Below are positions 16,655 to 26,185 of a DNA stretch of 64,000 nucleotides, piece after piece. The DNA is from Rhodobacteraceae bacterium S2214 (GTDB taxonomy: Bacteria; Pseudomonadota; Alphaproteobacteria; Rhodobacterales; Rhodobacteraceae). The notes under the pieces are model-generated. The model worked only from the letters and a program-made list of their open reading frames with translations, was not told the origin of the DNA and searched no databases. Numbering within the stretch: position 1 is the stretch's first letter; every line of letters begins with the position of its first letter. The stretch spans positions 904,001-968,000 of the forward strand of contig CP081161.1 in assembly GCA_025141675.1 (NCBI GenBank), in the 5' to 3' direction. Position numbers and translations under genes: made by a program.

Positions 16655-17374
16655 ATGAACATTAGACGCTGTGTCGTGACGTTGATTGTGTTGCTCGTGA
16701 TGGCGGTGAACGCGCGGGCAGAGGTGACGCCGTTAATCGGCGGGCTCAACACAGGGCCGCTTGTGCAGGTCAACCGCGCATCAGGGCCGTCGTCTGGTGG
16801 GTCTAGTCTTTTCATCGGACAAAGCGGCAGCAGTCTTTTCGCGCCATACCCACAACGTCAAAAAGCACCGATCAGAGGGATACTCACGTCACAAACACCG
16901 CCAGAAGCCCGGTTATTGACTCTCATCGCGTCTGCAGAGGCGGGACCGGATGGCTACGATGCCGTGCAGCATGGTGCATCCCGCCGCCCGTCAAAACGCC
17001 CGACAGACATGACGATTGGTGAAATCTATGACTGGATCACGGCAACGCCGGGCCAACCGCATGCGATTGGACGGTATCAGTTCATCCCACCCACATTGCG
17101 AACACTTACGCGGCAGGCCGGATTCAATCGTCAAACGCCGTTCACACCTGCGGTGCAGGACGAACTGGCCGGAATCCTGTTGCAGGACGCAGGTCTCGCG
17201 CAATTCCAAGCAGGCGGAATCAGCCGCCACGCGTTCATGAACAACCTCGCCAAAATATGGGCAGGGCTGCCAACATCGTCCGGACGGTCATATTATCATG
17301 GCTACGCAGGCAATAGCGCGACCATGACCTGGGCACGCTATGACGCTGAAATGACGCGGATCTATCCCGGTTAA
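16655..17374 (+). CDS. Exported lysozyme-like glycoside hydrolase fold protein
   Basis: 239 residues. An N-terminal signal peptide (about 1-22, RCVVTLIVLLVMAVNARA) is followed by a low-complexity, Ser/Gly-rich linker (to about 75) and then a lysozyme-like domain (about 85-235): LLTLIASAEAGPDGYDAVQ, with E94 as a plausible catalytic acid; AIGRYQFIPPTLRTL; and ATMTWARYD at the end. The layout recalls the lambda-R/T4-type muramidase fold. It would act on peptidoglycan in the periplasm. The 3' end overlaps the convergent nucleoside hydrolase by 4 bp. Which bond is cut, and whether it is active, are not known. Confidence 0.75.
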   Translation: MNIRRCVVTLIVLLVMAVNARAEVTPLIGGLNTGPLVQVNRASGPSSGGSSLFIGQSGSSLFAPYPQRQKAPIRGILTSQTPPEARLLTLIASAEAGPDGYDAVQHGASRRPSKRPTDMTIGEIYDWITATPGQPHAIGRYQFIPPTLRTLTRQAGFNRQTPFTPAVQDELAGILLQDAGLAQFQAGGISRHAFMNNLAKIWAGLPTSSGRSYYHGYAGNSATMTWARYDAEMTRIYPG

Positions 17375-18282
17375 TCCAGTGTCGCGACCTGCGCCATTGC
17401 GTAGTCGACGGCCCATTTCGCATCAATGCCGACAGCGACATCTACCTCTGGGCGGCTTGCATCTGCGACCGTATCGCCAACGTCATCACCGGACAGCACG
17501 ACTTTGATGCCGGATTTCTCAAACGTGAACTTTTCCGGAAACAGACAGGCCAGCAGGGCGGTCGAATCGTGCATGGGACAGCCGTCAAACACGCCAACTG
17601 ACCGGTAGAAGCCCAGATAAAAATTCGAAATATCGCGGACAAATCCACCAACTTTCGGCGATGTCACAGCCATCGCTTCAAAATCTTCAGGGGTCAGTAA
17701 CGTTTGCATCGTCGCATCAAGGCCGACCATGACAATTGGCATCTCGGTCGCAAAAACAACGTCGGCGGCAGCGGCGTCGTGGTAAATATTGGCCTCTGCG
17801 TGTGGTGTGATGTTTCCGGGGACGGCATACGCGCCGCCCATAATCACGAGGCTTTTGACATTGGTGGCAAACGCCGGATCAAGCGCCAAGGCGTCCGCGA
17901 TATTGGTCAGCGGCCCGATAGCACAAACCACCAATTCGCCCGCGTTTTCGGCAGCCATGCGCACCAAAAATGCGGCAGCGGTTTCGTCGATATTCTTGCC
18001 GATCTCCGGCACAGTTGTCAGCGCGCCCAGCCCTTCGTCACCATGCACATTCGCTGACGGGGTGTAGTCCGATGCGCCATATGGCAACGCGGCCCCTTCG
18101 GCCACGGGGCAGTCATAGCCCAGAAAATCCAACAAATACCGCGCATTGCGGCTGGATTGTTTTACAAACGTATTGCCGAAAATGGCAGTCAGACCCAGCA
18201 GCTCGACCTCTGGGATTGCAACAGCCAGTGCAATCGCGAGTGTGTCATCAACGCCGGGGTCTGTATCAATAATGAGTTTCAT
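17371..18282 (-). CDS. Inosine-uridine preferring nucleoside hydrolase
   Basis: 303 residues. The family's calcium-binding fingerprint DTDPGVDD is at 6-13, with a further metal/active-site region at VVCAIGPLTNIADAL and the conserved histidine within CPMHDSTALLA near the C-terminus. It hydrolyses the N-glycosidic bond of nucleosides, yielding ribose and base. It follows the LacI repressor gene on the same strand with 72 bp between, so the two may share a transcript and respond to the same regulator, though the chemistry is unlike the mannoside genes. The exact nucleoside preference cannot be read from sequence. Confidence 0.9.
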   Translation of the reverse strand: MKLIIDTDPGVDDTLAIALAVAIPEVELLGLTAIFGNTFVKQSSRNARYLLDFLGYDCPVAEGAALPYGASDYTPSANVHGDEGLGALTTVPEIGKNIDETAAAFLVRMAAENAGELVVCAIGPLTNIADALALDPAFATNVKSLVIMGGAYAVPGNITPHAEANIYHDAAAADVVFATEMPIVMVGLDATMQTLLTPEDFEAMAVTSPKVGGFVRDISNFYLGFYRSVGVFDGCPMHDSTALLACLFPEKFTFEKSGIKVVLSGDDVGDTVADASRPEVDVAVGIDAKWAVDYAMAQVATLD

Positions 18283-18354
18283 AAATCGTGCCTTGCCTCA
18301 GAAGCGAATTCGGCAGGGTAGATCACAGAGAATGGCGCGCTTCAAATCACAAAG

Positions 18355-19383
18355 TTAGCGACCTTGCGGCACTTCAAGATATTGCATCGGCGGGGCTGCC
18401 GGATCCTGAATTGCCTTGATGGCGGCCCTCGCGAGAAATTCGCCCGCCGTACCAACAGCTTCTGACAGCGTTATGATCTCCGAACGGAACAATTTCAGGA
18501 ACGGAATCGCCTCTTTCGCGATGACATCAATGTCGGTTCCCAGCACCCGTTGCTTCTGTTCCAATGCAGAAACTGCCGCCATCGCCGCCGTCGTTGACGC
18601 AGTTGCAATGGCGTCGATTGTCGGGTCGCCGACAAGGGCTGCGTGAACGGCCGCAACGATCTTGGGAATGTCGTTATCGCTCGTCGCGCCTTCCACAACC
18701 GTCAGCTTGATGTCGAACCTTTCAGCGCAAGATCGCAAACCTGTCACCAGATGCTGGGCATAGCTCTGGGCCAACGGGGGGGCGACGACGATCACGTTCC
18801 GGCGCCCGCGAGCATGCAACGCTTCCATCGCCTGATACCCGAATGCGTGGTTATCGAAATCATAGTACGCGTGTTTATCGGCCCATTTACTGCGTCCATG
18901 CGTGGCAAACGGGAACCGTTTTTCCATCAAATAGGCCACGCGCGGGTCGTTTGGTTCGATCTGGTTCAGAATTACCGCGTCGGCAGAAGCGGTTTCAACG
19001 ATATAGCGCACAGGCTTCATGAAATCGTCTTGGGGAAAGTACGGCATCACGTTCAAATGATACCGCGTGCCCTGCAATCCACCGGCCACAGACGAAATCA
19101 AACGCGCCGTGTGATTGTCATGTTCAGTCGACATAACAAGGCTGATTACGTTGGTTCGGCCCGTCCGCAGGCGCACGCCGGCACGGTTCGGAACATAACC
19201 GATTTCGGCTGCGATTTTACGGACTAACACCTTCGTATCGCTACCAATATCGGGGGCGTCGTTCAGCGCACGCGACACAGTTGGGACGGCTAGACCGCTC
19301 ATCTGTGCAATAGTCTTCAACGTCGGCTTGCCGCCTGCAGGTAATGCGGCCTCAAGTGTCATTGGCGATTTGGTGCGTGCCAT
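18355..19383 (-). CDS. LacI-family transcriptional repressor
   Basis: 342 residues from ATG 19383, preceded by GGGGAGGA; an upstream in-frame start at 19464 would add 27 residues without a ribosome site. The HTH TLKTIAQMSGLAVPTVSRAL is at about 21-40, followed by the hinge helix and a periplasmic-binding-like effector domain (about 80-335) with a MSTEHDNHTARLISSVAGGL start. It is divergent from the sugar transporter operon; two palindromes centred on CG in the 203-bp gap fit its operator type. The inducer is probably the imported sugar or a breakdown product. Confidence 0.93.
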   Translation of the reverse strand: MARTKSPMTLEAALPAGGKPTLKTIAQMSGLAVPTVSRALNDAPDIGSDTKVLVRKIAAEIGYVPNRAGVRLRTGRTNVISLVMSTEHDNHTARLISSVAGGLQGTRYHLNVMPYFPQDDFMKPVRYIVETASADAVILNQIEPNDPRVAYLMEKRFPFATHGRSKWADKHAYYDFDNHAFGYQAMEALHARGRRNVIVVAPPLAQSYAQHLVTGLRSCAERFDIKLTVVEGATSDNDIPKIVAAVHAALVGDPTIDAIATASTTAAMAAVSALEQKQRVLGTDIDVIAKEAIPFLKLFRSEIITLSEAVGTAGEFLARAAIKAIQDPAAPPMQYLEVPQGR

Positions 19384-19404
19384 CGTGTTTCCTCCCCGTA
19401 TCGC

Positions 19405-19426
19405 AACAGAATCCGGTGATTCTGTT
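19405..19426. promoter_or_regulatory. Perfect inverted repeat 22 bp upstream of the LacI start
   Basis: AACAGAATC (19405-19413) and GATTCTGTT (19418-19426) are exact reverse complements around CGGT. Both arms contain GANTC, the site methylated by CcrM in alphaproteobacteria. It could be a hairpin in the regulator's leader or a second operator. Confidence 0.5.
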
Positions 19427-19532
19427 TTATTCTCCGCGACCCTACTAGCCGCTTTTTTGTGCAATTCTAAGGTCTTGGTGAATAATTGCGTTGAACGTAC
19501 CTACAATGAATTTTTATGTCTTGCTAGAACTA

Positions 19533-19569
19533 TCTAAATCGATATAGAATTTTCTACAACGATTTAGAA
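19533..19569. promoter_or_regulatory. Two tandem LacI-type operators upstream of the sugar operon
   Basis: TCTAAATCGATATAGA (19533-19548) matches its reverse complement at 14 of 16 bases; TTCTACAACGATTTAGAA (19552-19569) at 14 of 18. Both are centred on CG, with centres 20 bp apart, nearly two helical turns. A plausible promoter (TTGCTA at 19521, TATAGA at 19543, 16-bp spacer) overlaps the first, and the second ends four bases before the ribosome site GGGAGGAG, so binding would block transcription. Confidence 0.65.
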
Positions 19570-19586
19570 CCAGGGAGGAGAGAATC

Positions 19587-20813
19587 GTGAAGCTAACAAC
19601 TAAACTCTTGGCGGCGACTGCAATGGTCAGCGCATCCGCAGCATCTGCGGTAGAACTTGAAGTGACGCATTGGTGGACATCTGGTGGCGAAGCTGCCGCT
19701 GTGTCCGAGTTTGCGAAAGCATTCAACGAAACAGAGCACACATGGGTCGACGGCGCGATCGCCGGATCCGGCGGTACTGCACGTCCAATCATTATTTCCC
19801 GTATCCTCGGCGGCGACCCAATGGGTGCGACACAGCTGAACCACGGTCGTCAGGCGGAAGAACTGATCGAAGCTGGTTTGCTGCTAGACCTGACAGACGT
19901 TGCTGAAGCTGGCGGTTGGACTGACATTGTTAACCCAACATCGCTTCTCGATTCCTGCACACTAGACGGTAAAATCTACTGTGTGCCAGTAAACATCCAC
20001 TCTTGGCAGTGGCTGTGGTTGTCCCACGCTGCGTTTGAAAAAGCTGGCGTAGACGTCCCAACCGACTGGAACGAATACATCGCAGCTGCTGACGCACTGA
20101 AAGCCGCTGACGTGATCCCACTGGCGATGGGTAAGCAGGGTTGGCAGCAATCCGGTGCATTCGGCGTTATGGCCGTTGGTATCGCTGGTCAGGACGCATG
20201 GCTTGCTGTGAACCGTGACCACGACGAAAGCGTTGCGGCTGGTCCTGAGTACGCAAAAGTATTCGAAGCTGCTGCTGCTGCACGTGAACTGGCTGCTGAC
20301 AGCAACGTTCAAGACTGGAACCAAGCGACAAACCTCGTGATCACTGGCCAAGCTGGCGCACAGATCATGGGCGACTGGGCACAGGGTGAATTCTCTGTTG
20401 CTGAAGCTGTTGCTGGCGAAGACTACTCCTGCTTGCCAGGTCTGGGTCTGAACGAAGTTCTGGATACAGGCGGCGACGCATTCTACTTCCCAGTGAACGA
20501 CGATCCTGAAATCACAGCGGCCCAGAAAGAACTGGCTGCATTGTTGATCTCTCCTGAAGTTCAGGTGTCTTTCAACCTCGCCAAAGGCTCTTTGCCAGTG
20601 CGCGGTGACATCGATCTGTCTGCAGCCAACGACTGCATGCAGAAGGGTCTGGAAATCTTGGCATCTGGCGGCATCTTGCCATCCGGTGACATGAACAACT
20701 CTGCTGATACATCAACACAGATCGAAGATCTGATGGCTCAGTTCTGGTCTTCTGACATGTCCGCAGCCGATGCGCAGGCGAAATACGCCGACATCATCGC
20801 AGACGCTGACTAA
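19587..20813 (+). CDS. ABC transporter sugar-binding protein
   Basis: 408 residues from GTG 19587, six bases after GGGAGGAG. Signal peptide 1-21 ending ASA, then a family-1 solute-binding fold starting ELEVTHWWTSGGEAAAV, typical of oligosaccharide-binding proteins, with aromatic residues around HSWQWLWLSH that could stack on sugar rings. Codon use is more biased (GCT, GGT, CGT, ATC) than in neighbours, as for an abundant protein. It delivers substrate to the two permeases downstream. With the linked beta-mannosidase, a mannoside or manno-oligosaccharide is the best guess. An intercistronic hairpin follows. Confidence 0.92.
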   Translation: MKLTTKLLAATAMVSASAASAVELEVTHWWTSGGEAAAVSEFAKAFNETEHTWVDGAIAGSGGTARPIIISRILGGDPMGATQLNHGRQAEELIEAGLLLDLTDVAEAGGWTDIVNPTSLLDSCTLDGKIYCVPVNIHSWQWLWLSHAAFEKAGVDVPTDWNEYIAAADALKAADVIPLAMGKQGWQQSGAFGVMAVGIAGQDAWLAVNRDHDESVAAGPEYAKVFEAAAAARELAADSNVQDWNQATNLVITGQAGAQIMGDWAQGEFSVAEAVAGEDYSCLPGLGLNEVLDTGGDAFYFPVNDDPEITAAQKELAALLISPEVQVSFNLAKGSLPVRGDIDLSAANDCMQKGLEILASGGILPSGDMNNSADTSTQIEDLMAQFWSSDMSAADAQAKYADIIADAD

Positions 20814-20837
20814 GTCTTTCGATCAACCTCCCCGGTT

Positions 20838-20856
20838 CGGCGCGTCTGACGCGCCG
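20838..20856 (+). other. Intercistronic hairpin after the binding-protein gene
   Basis: CGGCGCG (20838-20844) and CGCGCCG (20850-20856) pair around TCTGA within the 94-bp gap before the first permease. No T run follows. Such a structure can protect the upstream mRNA end and so raise binding protein over permease level. Confidence 0.6.
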
Positions 20857-20907
20857 GGCCGACCCGAAGACCCCACCCGACAACCTTTCCTAGATGGAGC
20901 CGACACG

Positions 20908-21825
20908 ATGACCGTGGCCTCGGACCCCCCTGCACGTCCAGCAAAGCGACCAAGTCGCTTATTCCGCAACCCGATGGCCAAGATCGCGTCCATCCCAATG
21001 ATCCTGACCGCCCTTGTGGTATTTGTCGGGGCGACGACGTGGACAGTCGTTTATTCTTTCACCGGCTCGCGCATGTTGCCCAAAACCAAATGGGTTGGCT
21101 TTGACCAGTATGAACGGCTGTGGGACACAGATCGGTGGTGGATTTCGATCACCAACCTCGGGATTTACGGCATCTGTTCGATGATCTTTACGTTGGTCGT
21201 AGGCTTTACGCTGGCGGCACTGCTAGACCGCAAAATCCGGTTCGAAAATGTGTTCCGGTCCATTTTCCTTTACCCTTTCGCGCTGTCATTCGTTGTGACG
21301 GGTCTTGCATGGCAGTGGATTTTGAACCCCGAATTCGGCATCCAATCTGTTGTGCGCGGCTGGGGCTGGGAAACGTTTACGTTCAACCCGCTCAATGACC
21401 CCAACACCGTGATGTTCGGTCTGCTGATCGCCGGTTTGTGGCAGGGCACAGGTCTTATCATGTGCATCATGCTCGCTGGTTTGCGCGGCATCGACGAAGA
21501 CATCTGGAAAGCCTGCCGCGTTGACGGCATCGGCACCGTAAAGACTTACATCAAGGTCATCATCCCAATGATGCGCCCTGTGTTCATCACATCCTTGGTG
21601 TTGATCGCATCAGGTATCATCAAACTTTACGATCTTGTGGTCGCCCAAACGGGCGGTGGACCGGGCCTTAGTTCCGAAGTCCCCGCAAAATACGTGATCG
21701 AATATATGTTCCGCGCGCAGAACCTTGGACAGGGGTTTGCAGCCTCAACCATGATGCTGTGTTCCGTGATCATCATTCTTATCCCTTGGGCATACCTCGA
21801 ATTCGGAGGGAAGAAACGTGGCTGA
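20908..21825 (+). CDS. ABC sugar transporter permease, MalF type
   Basis: 305 residues from ATG 20908 with GGAG eight bases upstream; an earlier in-frame start within the binding-protein gene was rejected. Six membrane segments are visible, beginning near residue 34 (IPMILTALVVFVGATTWTVV). The cytoplasmic EAA loop DIWKACRVDGIGTVKTYIKV and the following IIPMMRP couple it to the ATPase. It forms the import channel with the next gene. It overlaps that gene's start by 8 bp. Confidence 0.93.
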   Translation: MTVASDPPARPAKRPSRLFRNPMAKIASIPMILTALVVFVGATTWTVVYSFTGSRMLPKTKWVGFDQYERLWDTDRWWISITNLGIYGICSMIFTLVVGFTLAALLDRKIRFENVFRSIFLYPFALSFVVTGLAWQWILNPEFGIQSVVRGWGWETFTFNPLNDPNTVMFGLLIAGLWQGTGLIMCIMLAGLRGIDEDIWKACRVDGIGTVKTYIKVIIPMMRPVFITSLVLIASGIIKLYDLVVAQTGGGPGLSSEVPAKYVIEYMFRAQNLGQGFAASTMMLCSVIIILIPWAYLEFGGKKRG

Positions 21826-22723
21826 TATGACAACCAACACAATGACCGGTCCACGCGGACCAAAACCGAAAAAAGCGTTCAGCCGGGGCAATATCTTCCT
21901 CTATGGCACGTTGATCATGGTCTCCATGTATTACCTGTTGCCGCTCTACGTGATGATCGTGACATCGCTGAAAGGCATGCCGGAAATCCGCCTTGGCAAC
22001 GTGTTCGGGCCACCGATGGAAGTCACATTCCAGCCGTGGGTCAAAGCATGGGCCGAAGCCTGCACAGGCATCAATTGCGACGGTCTTTCGCGCGGATTTG
22101 GCAATTCGGTCCGCATCCTGATCCCTTCTGTTCTGCTGTCCATCACGATTGCGTCCATCAACGGCTACGCGCTGTCGAACTGGAAATTCAAAGGGTCAGA
22201 GGCGTTCTTTACCATCCTAATCATCGGGGCCTTCATCCCATACCAAACAATGCTGTATCCGATCGTGATCCTGCTGCGTGAAATCGGGCTGATGGGGTCC
22301 ATCGGCGGACTTGTCCTTGTGCACACCATCTTCGGGATGCCCATTCTGACGCTGCTGTTCCGGAACTATTTTGCCTCGATCCCCGAGGAATTGTTCAAAG
22401 CGGCCCGCGTCGACGGTGCTGGGTTCTGGCGGATTTACTTCCAGATCATGTTGCCAATGGCGCTGCCGATCTTCGTGGTTGCGATCATTCTGCAGGTGAC
22501 TGGTATCTGGAACGACTTCCTGTTTGGGGTCATCTACACCAAACCCGCGACGTATCCGATGACGGTCCAGCTCAATAACATCGTGAACTCGGTGCAGGGC
22601 ATCAAGGAATACAACGTCAACATGGCGGCGACATTGCTCACCGGTATGGTTCCTCTCATCATCTATTTTGCCTCGGGCAAACTCTTCGTGCGCGGCATTG
22701 CCGCCGGCGCAGTCAAAGGCTGA
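21818..22723 (+). CDS. ABC sugar transporter permease, MalG type
   Basis: 301 residues from GTG 21818, which has GGAGGG seven bases upstream and overlaps the previous gene's end; the next in-frame ATG is three codons in. Six membrane segments, starting about residue 25 with FLYGTLIMVSMYYLLPLYVM. The EAA loop is ELFKAARVDGAGFWRIYFQI followed by MLPMALP. It is the second subunit of the import channel and, as in MalG, probably makes most contact with the binding protein. The ATPase gene begins four bases after its stop. Confidence 0.93.
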   Translation: MADMTTNTMTGPRGPKPKKAFSRGNIFLYGTLIMVSMYYLLPLYVMIVTSLKGMPEIRLGNVFGPPMEVTFQPWVKAWAEACTGINCDGLSRGFGNSVRILIPSVLLSITIASINGYALSNWKFKGSEAFFTILIIGAFIPYQTMLYPIVILLREIGLMGSIGGLVLVHTIFGMPILTLLFRNYFASIPEELFKAARVDGAGFWRIYFQIMLPMALPIFVVAIILQVTGIWNDFLFGVIYTKPATYPMTVQLNNIVNSVQGIKEYNVNMAATLLTGMVPLIIYFASGKLFVRGIAAGAVKG

Positions 22724-22727
22724 AACC

Positions 22728-23807
<1,080 letters not shown>

Positions 23808-23808
23808 T

Positions 23809-26175
23809 ATGGCTACACATCTCAACACCGACTGGATCCTTACGGACGGGTCCAGTGCCTACACTTGTCCAATTACGTTCCCTAACGATGGCATTTCGGC
23901 GTTGTACGACGCGGGACTGATTCCTGATCCTTACTTCGGCAAGAACGAACTTGATCTGCGGTGGATTTGCGAACGCGATTGGACTGCGACGCGGACGTTT
24001 GATTTGATCGATACCGACGTTGATCTGGTTTTGTCGCGCATGGATACAGTCGTGACCGTGCGGGTCAACGATGTGGTCGTGTTGGAAGCCCAGAACGCGT
24101 TCCGCGACTACCGCGTTGCACTTGGCGATGTAGCCAAATCTGGCGAAAACACCATCGCGATCACATTCCACAGTCCGGTGGACGCGGGCCGTGCATTGCA
24201 AGACGCACATGATTTCGAACTGCCAATTTCCAAAAACTGCCCGATCCCGTTCGGGAATTTCCTGCGCAAACCCGCCTGTGATTTCGGCTGGGATTGGAAC
24301 ATCGCGCTGGCTCCGTTTGGCATCTACGGCGACATCGCGTTGGAACCATCCAAAGCCGCCCGCATCGACACGTTGAATATCCATCAGGATCACAGCGGCG
24401 ACGGCGTGCTTGTGACGGTTCAGGTGGCGACAACAAACCACGATGGCGCGGTGACGCTCGACTTTGACGGCCAGACCATCACGGGTACGGCGGTGCACGG
24501 GTTGTGCACGCTTAGTGCACGCGTATCACAACCGAAATTATGGTGGCCAGCAGGGCAGGGCGATCAACCGCTCTACGACCTGAAAATCACCGCAGGTGAC
24601 GCGACAGCGACCCGCCGTCTTGGCCTACGCCAGATGGAATTGGTCACGGAAGAAGACGACGCAGGGCTTGGTTTCAAGTTCCGCGTGAACGGGCGCGATG
24701 TGTTCTGCAAAGGGGCCAACTGGATCCCCGCAGACGCGCTTGCTGGTCGCATCACGGACGACAAAACGCATGCGCTTCTGGTCTCCGCGAAAGAGGCCAA
24801 CATGAACATGATCCGCGTTTGGGGCGGTGGCCGGTACGAACCAACATCGTTCTACGATAGCTGCGATGAACTCGGGCTTATGGTTTGGCAGGACTTCATG
24901 TTCGCCTGCAACCTCTACCCGTCTGATCGCGCTTACATCTCTGAAGTTAAAGCGGAAATTCGCGACAACGTCGCACGGATGCACCACCACGCCTGCCTTG
25001 CGGTCTGGTGTGGCGACAACGAACTCATCGGGGCGTTGGGCTGGTACGACTGTTCTATCAACGACCGCGACCGGTACTTGGTGAACTACGACCGTCTGAA
25101 CCGCGCCATCGAAGATACGCTACTTGAAACCGACCCCCACGCGATCTGGTGGCCGTCATCACCATCACCCGGTCCGCTGAACTTTGGCGATGCGTGGCAC
25201 GATGATGGATCAGGCGACATGCACTTCTGGTCGGTCTGGCACGAAGGCCGCGATTTTGACCACTACCGCGACGTAAGTCCTCGTTTTTGTTCGGAATTCG
25301 GGTTCCAGTCCTATCCCGGCATGAACGCCGTGCGTGACTTTACCGGCGAAGCGGACCGCAACATCGCGGCACCCGTTCTGGAAAGCCACCAGAAGAACGA
25401 CGGCGGGAACGCGCGGATCGCAGAAACGATGTTCCGCTATTTCCGCTGGCCTGAGAAGTTCGAAGATTTCGTCTATCTCAGCCAAATCCAACAGGGCGTC
25501 GCGATCAAAACGGCCGTCACCCATTGGCGCACGCAAAAGCCGCGCTGCATGGGCACGATCATCTGGCAGCTGAACGATACGTGGCCCGTCTGTTCATGGG
25601 CGTCGCTGGACTACGGCGGGGACTGGAAACTGATGCACCACATGGCGCAAGCGTTCTACGCGGATGTCATGGTCACAGCCGTGCCCACGGGCGACACAAT
25701 CACACTGCGCGGAACCAACGACGCACCTGCGTCAGTCGATGTTGCGGTGACGGCACAAGCTGTTGATATGGCTGGTGATCTGCGCCCGTTGGCGAAAGCA
25801 ACTTCTACGATCTGGGATACATCCATTGATATGCTCAGCATGCCAGTAACCGATTTGAACGACGGCGAAATGCTGGTCGTATCGTGGAAAAGCGATCAGG
25901 GCGAAGGGCGCGAAATCTATACGCCGAAGCCGTACAAAACCTTCGATCTGCTCCCTGCGAACGTCGCCATGGACATCACGGGGAACACGATCACATTGAC
26001 TGCACAGGGCCTGTCTTTGTTCACCTCGCTCGAGGCAGACACACAGGGACGTTTCTCTGACAACGCGTTTGACATGCTGCCCGGCGAAAGCCGGACCATC
26101 ACATTCACGCCAAGCGACGCGTCTCAAACTCCAACCTTTACACTGCGCGATTTGCACAGTGCCACGACTGCCTAG
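23809..26175 (+). CDS. Glycoside hydrolase family 2, beta-mannosidase
   Basis: 788 residues from ATG 23809. GH2 order: sugar-binding domain (about 1-160), immunoglobulin-like domain, TIM barrel (about 270-590) and C-terminal beta domains. Key segments: RVWGGGRYEPTSFYD and LMVWQDFMFACNLYP of beta-mannosidases, acid/base E405 in WCGDNELIG, nucleophile E496 in FCSEFGFQSYP. The family usually has GNNE where this reads CGDNE. No signal peptide, so it cleaves imported beta-mannosides in the cytoplasm. Fully embedded in the transport operon (1 bp before, 10 bp after). Activity on another beta-glycoside cannot be excluded. Confidence 0.87.
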   Translation: MATHLNTDWILTDGSSAYTCPITFPNDGISALYDAGLIPDPYFGKNELDLRWICERDWTATRTFDLIDTDVDLVLSRMDTVVTVRVNDVVVLEAQNAFRDYRVALGDVAKSGENTIAITFHSPVDAGRALQDAHDFELPISKNCPIPFGNFLRKPACDFGWDWNIALAPFGIYGDIALEPSKAARIDTLNIHQDHSGDGVLVTVQVATTNHDGAVTLDFDGQTITGTAVHGLCTLSARVSQPKLWWPAGQGDQPLYDLKITAGDATATRRLGLRQMELVTEEDDAGLGFKFRVNGRDVFCKGANWIPADALAGRITDDKTHALLVSAKEANMNMIRVWGGGRYEPTSFYDSCDELGLMVWQDFMFACNLYPSDRAYISEVKAEIRDNVARMHHHACLAVWCGDNELIGALGWYDCSINDRDRYLVNYDRLNRAIEDTLLETDPHAIWWPSSPSPGPLNFGDAWHDDGSGDMHFWSVWHEGRDFDHYRDVSPRFCSEFGFQSYPGMNAVRDFTGEADRNIAAPVLESHQKNDGGNARIAETMFRYFRWPEKFEDFVYLSQIQQGVAIKTAVTHWRTQKPRCMGTIIWQLNDTWPVCSWASLDYGGDWKLMHHMAQAFYADVMVTAVPTGDTITLRGTNDAPASVDVAVTAQAVDMAGDLRPLAKATSTIWDTSIDMLSMPVTDLNDGEMLVVSWKSDQGEGREIYTPKPYKTFDLLPANVAMDITGNTITLTAQGLSLFTSLEADTQGRFSDNAFDMLPGESRTITFTPSDASQTPTFTLRDLHSATTA

Positions 26176-26185
26176 AGGACATCGA

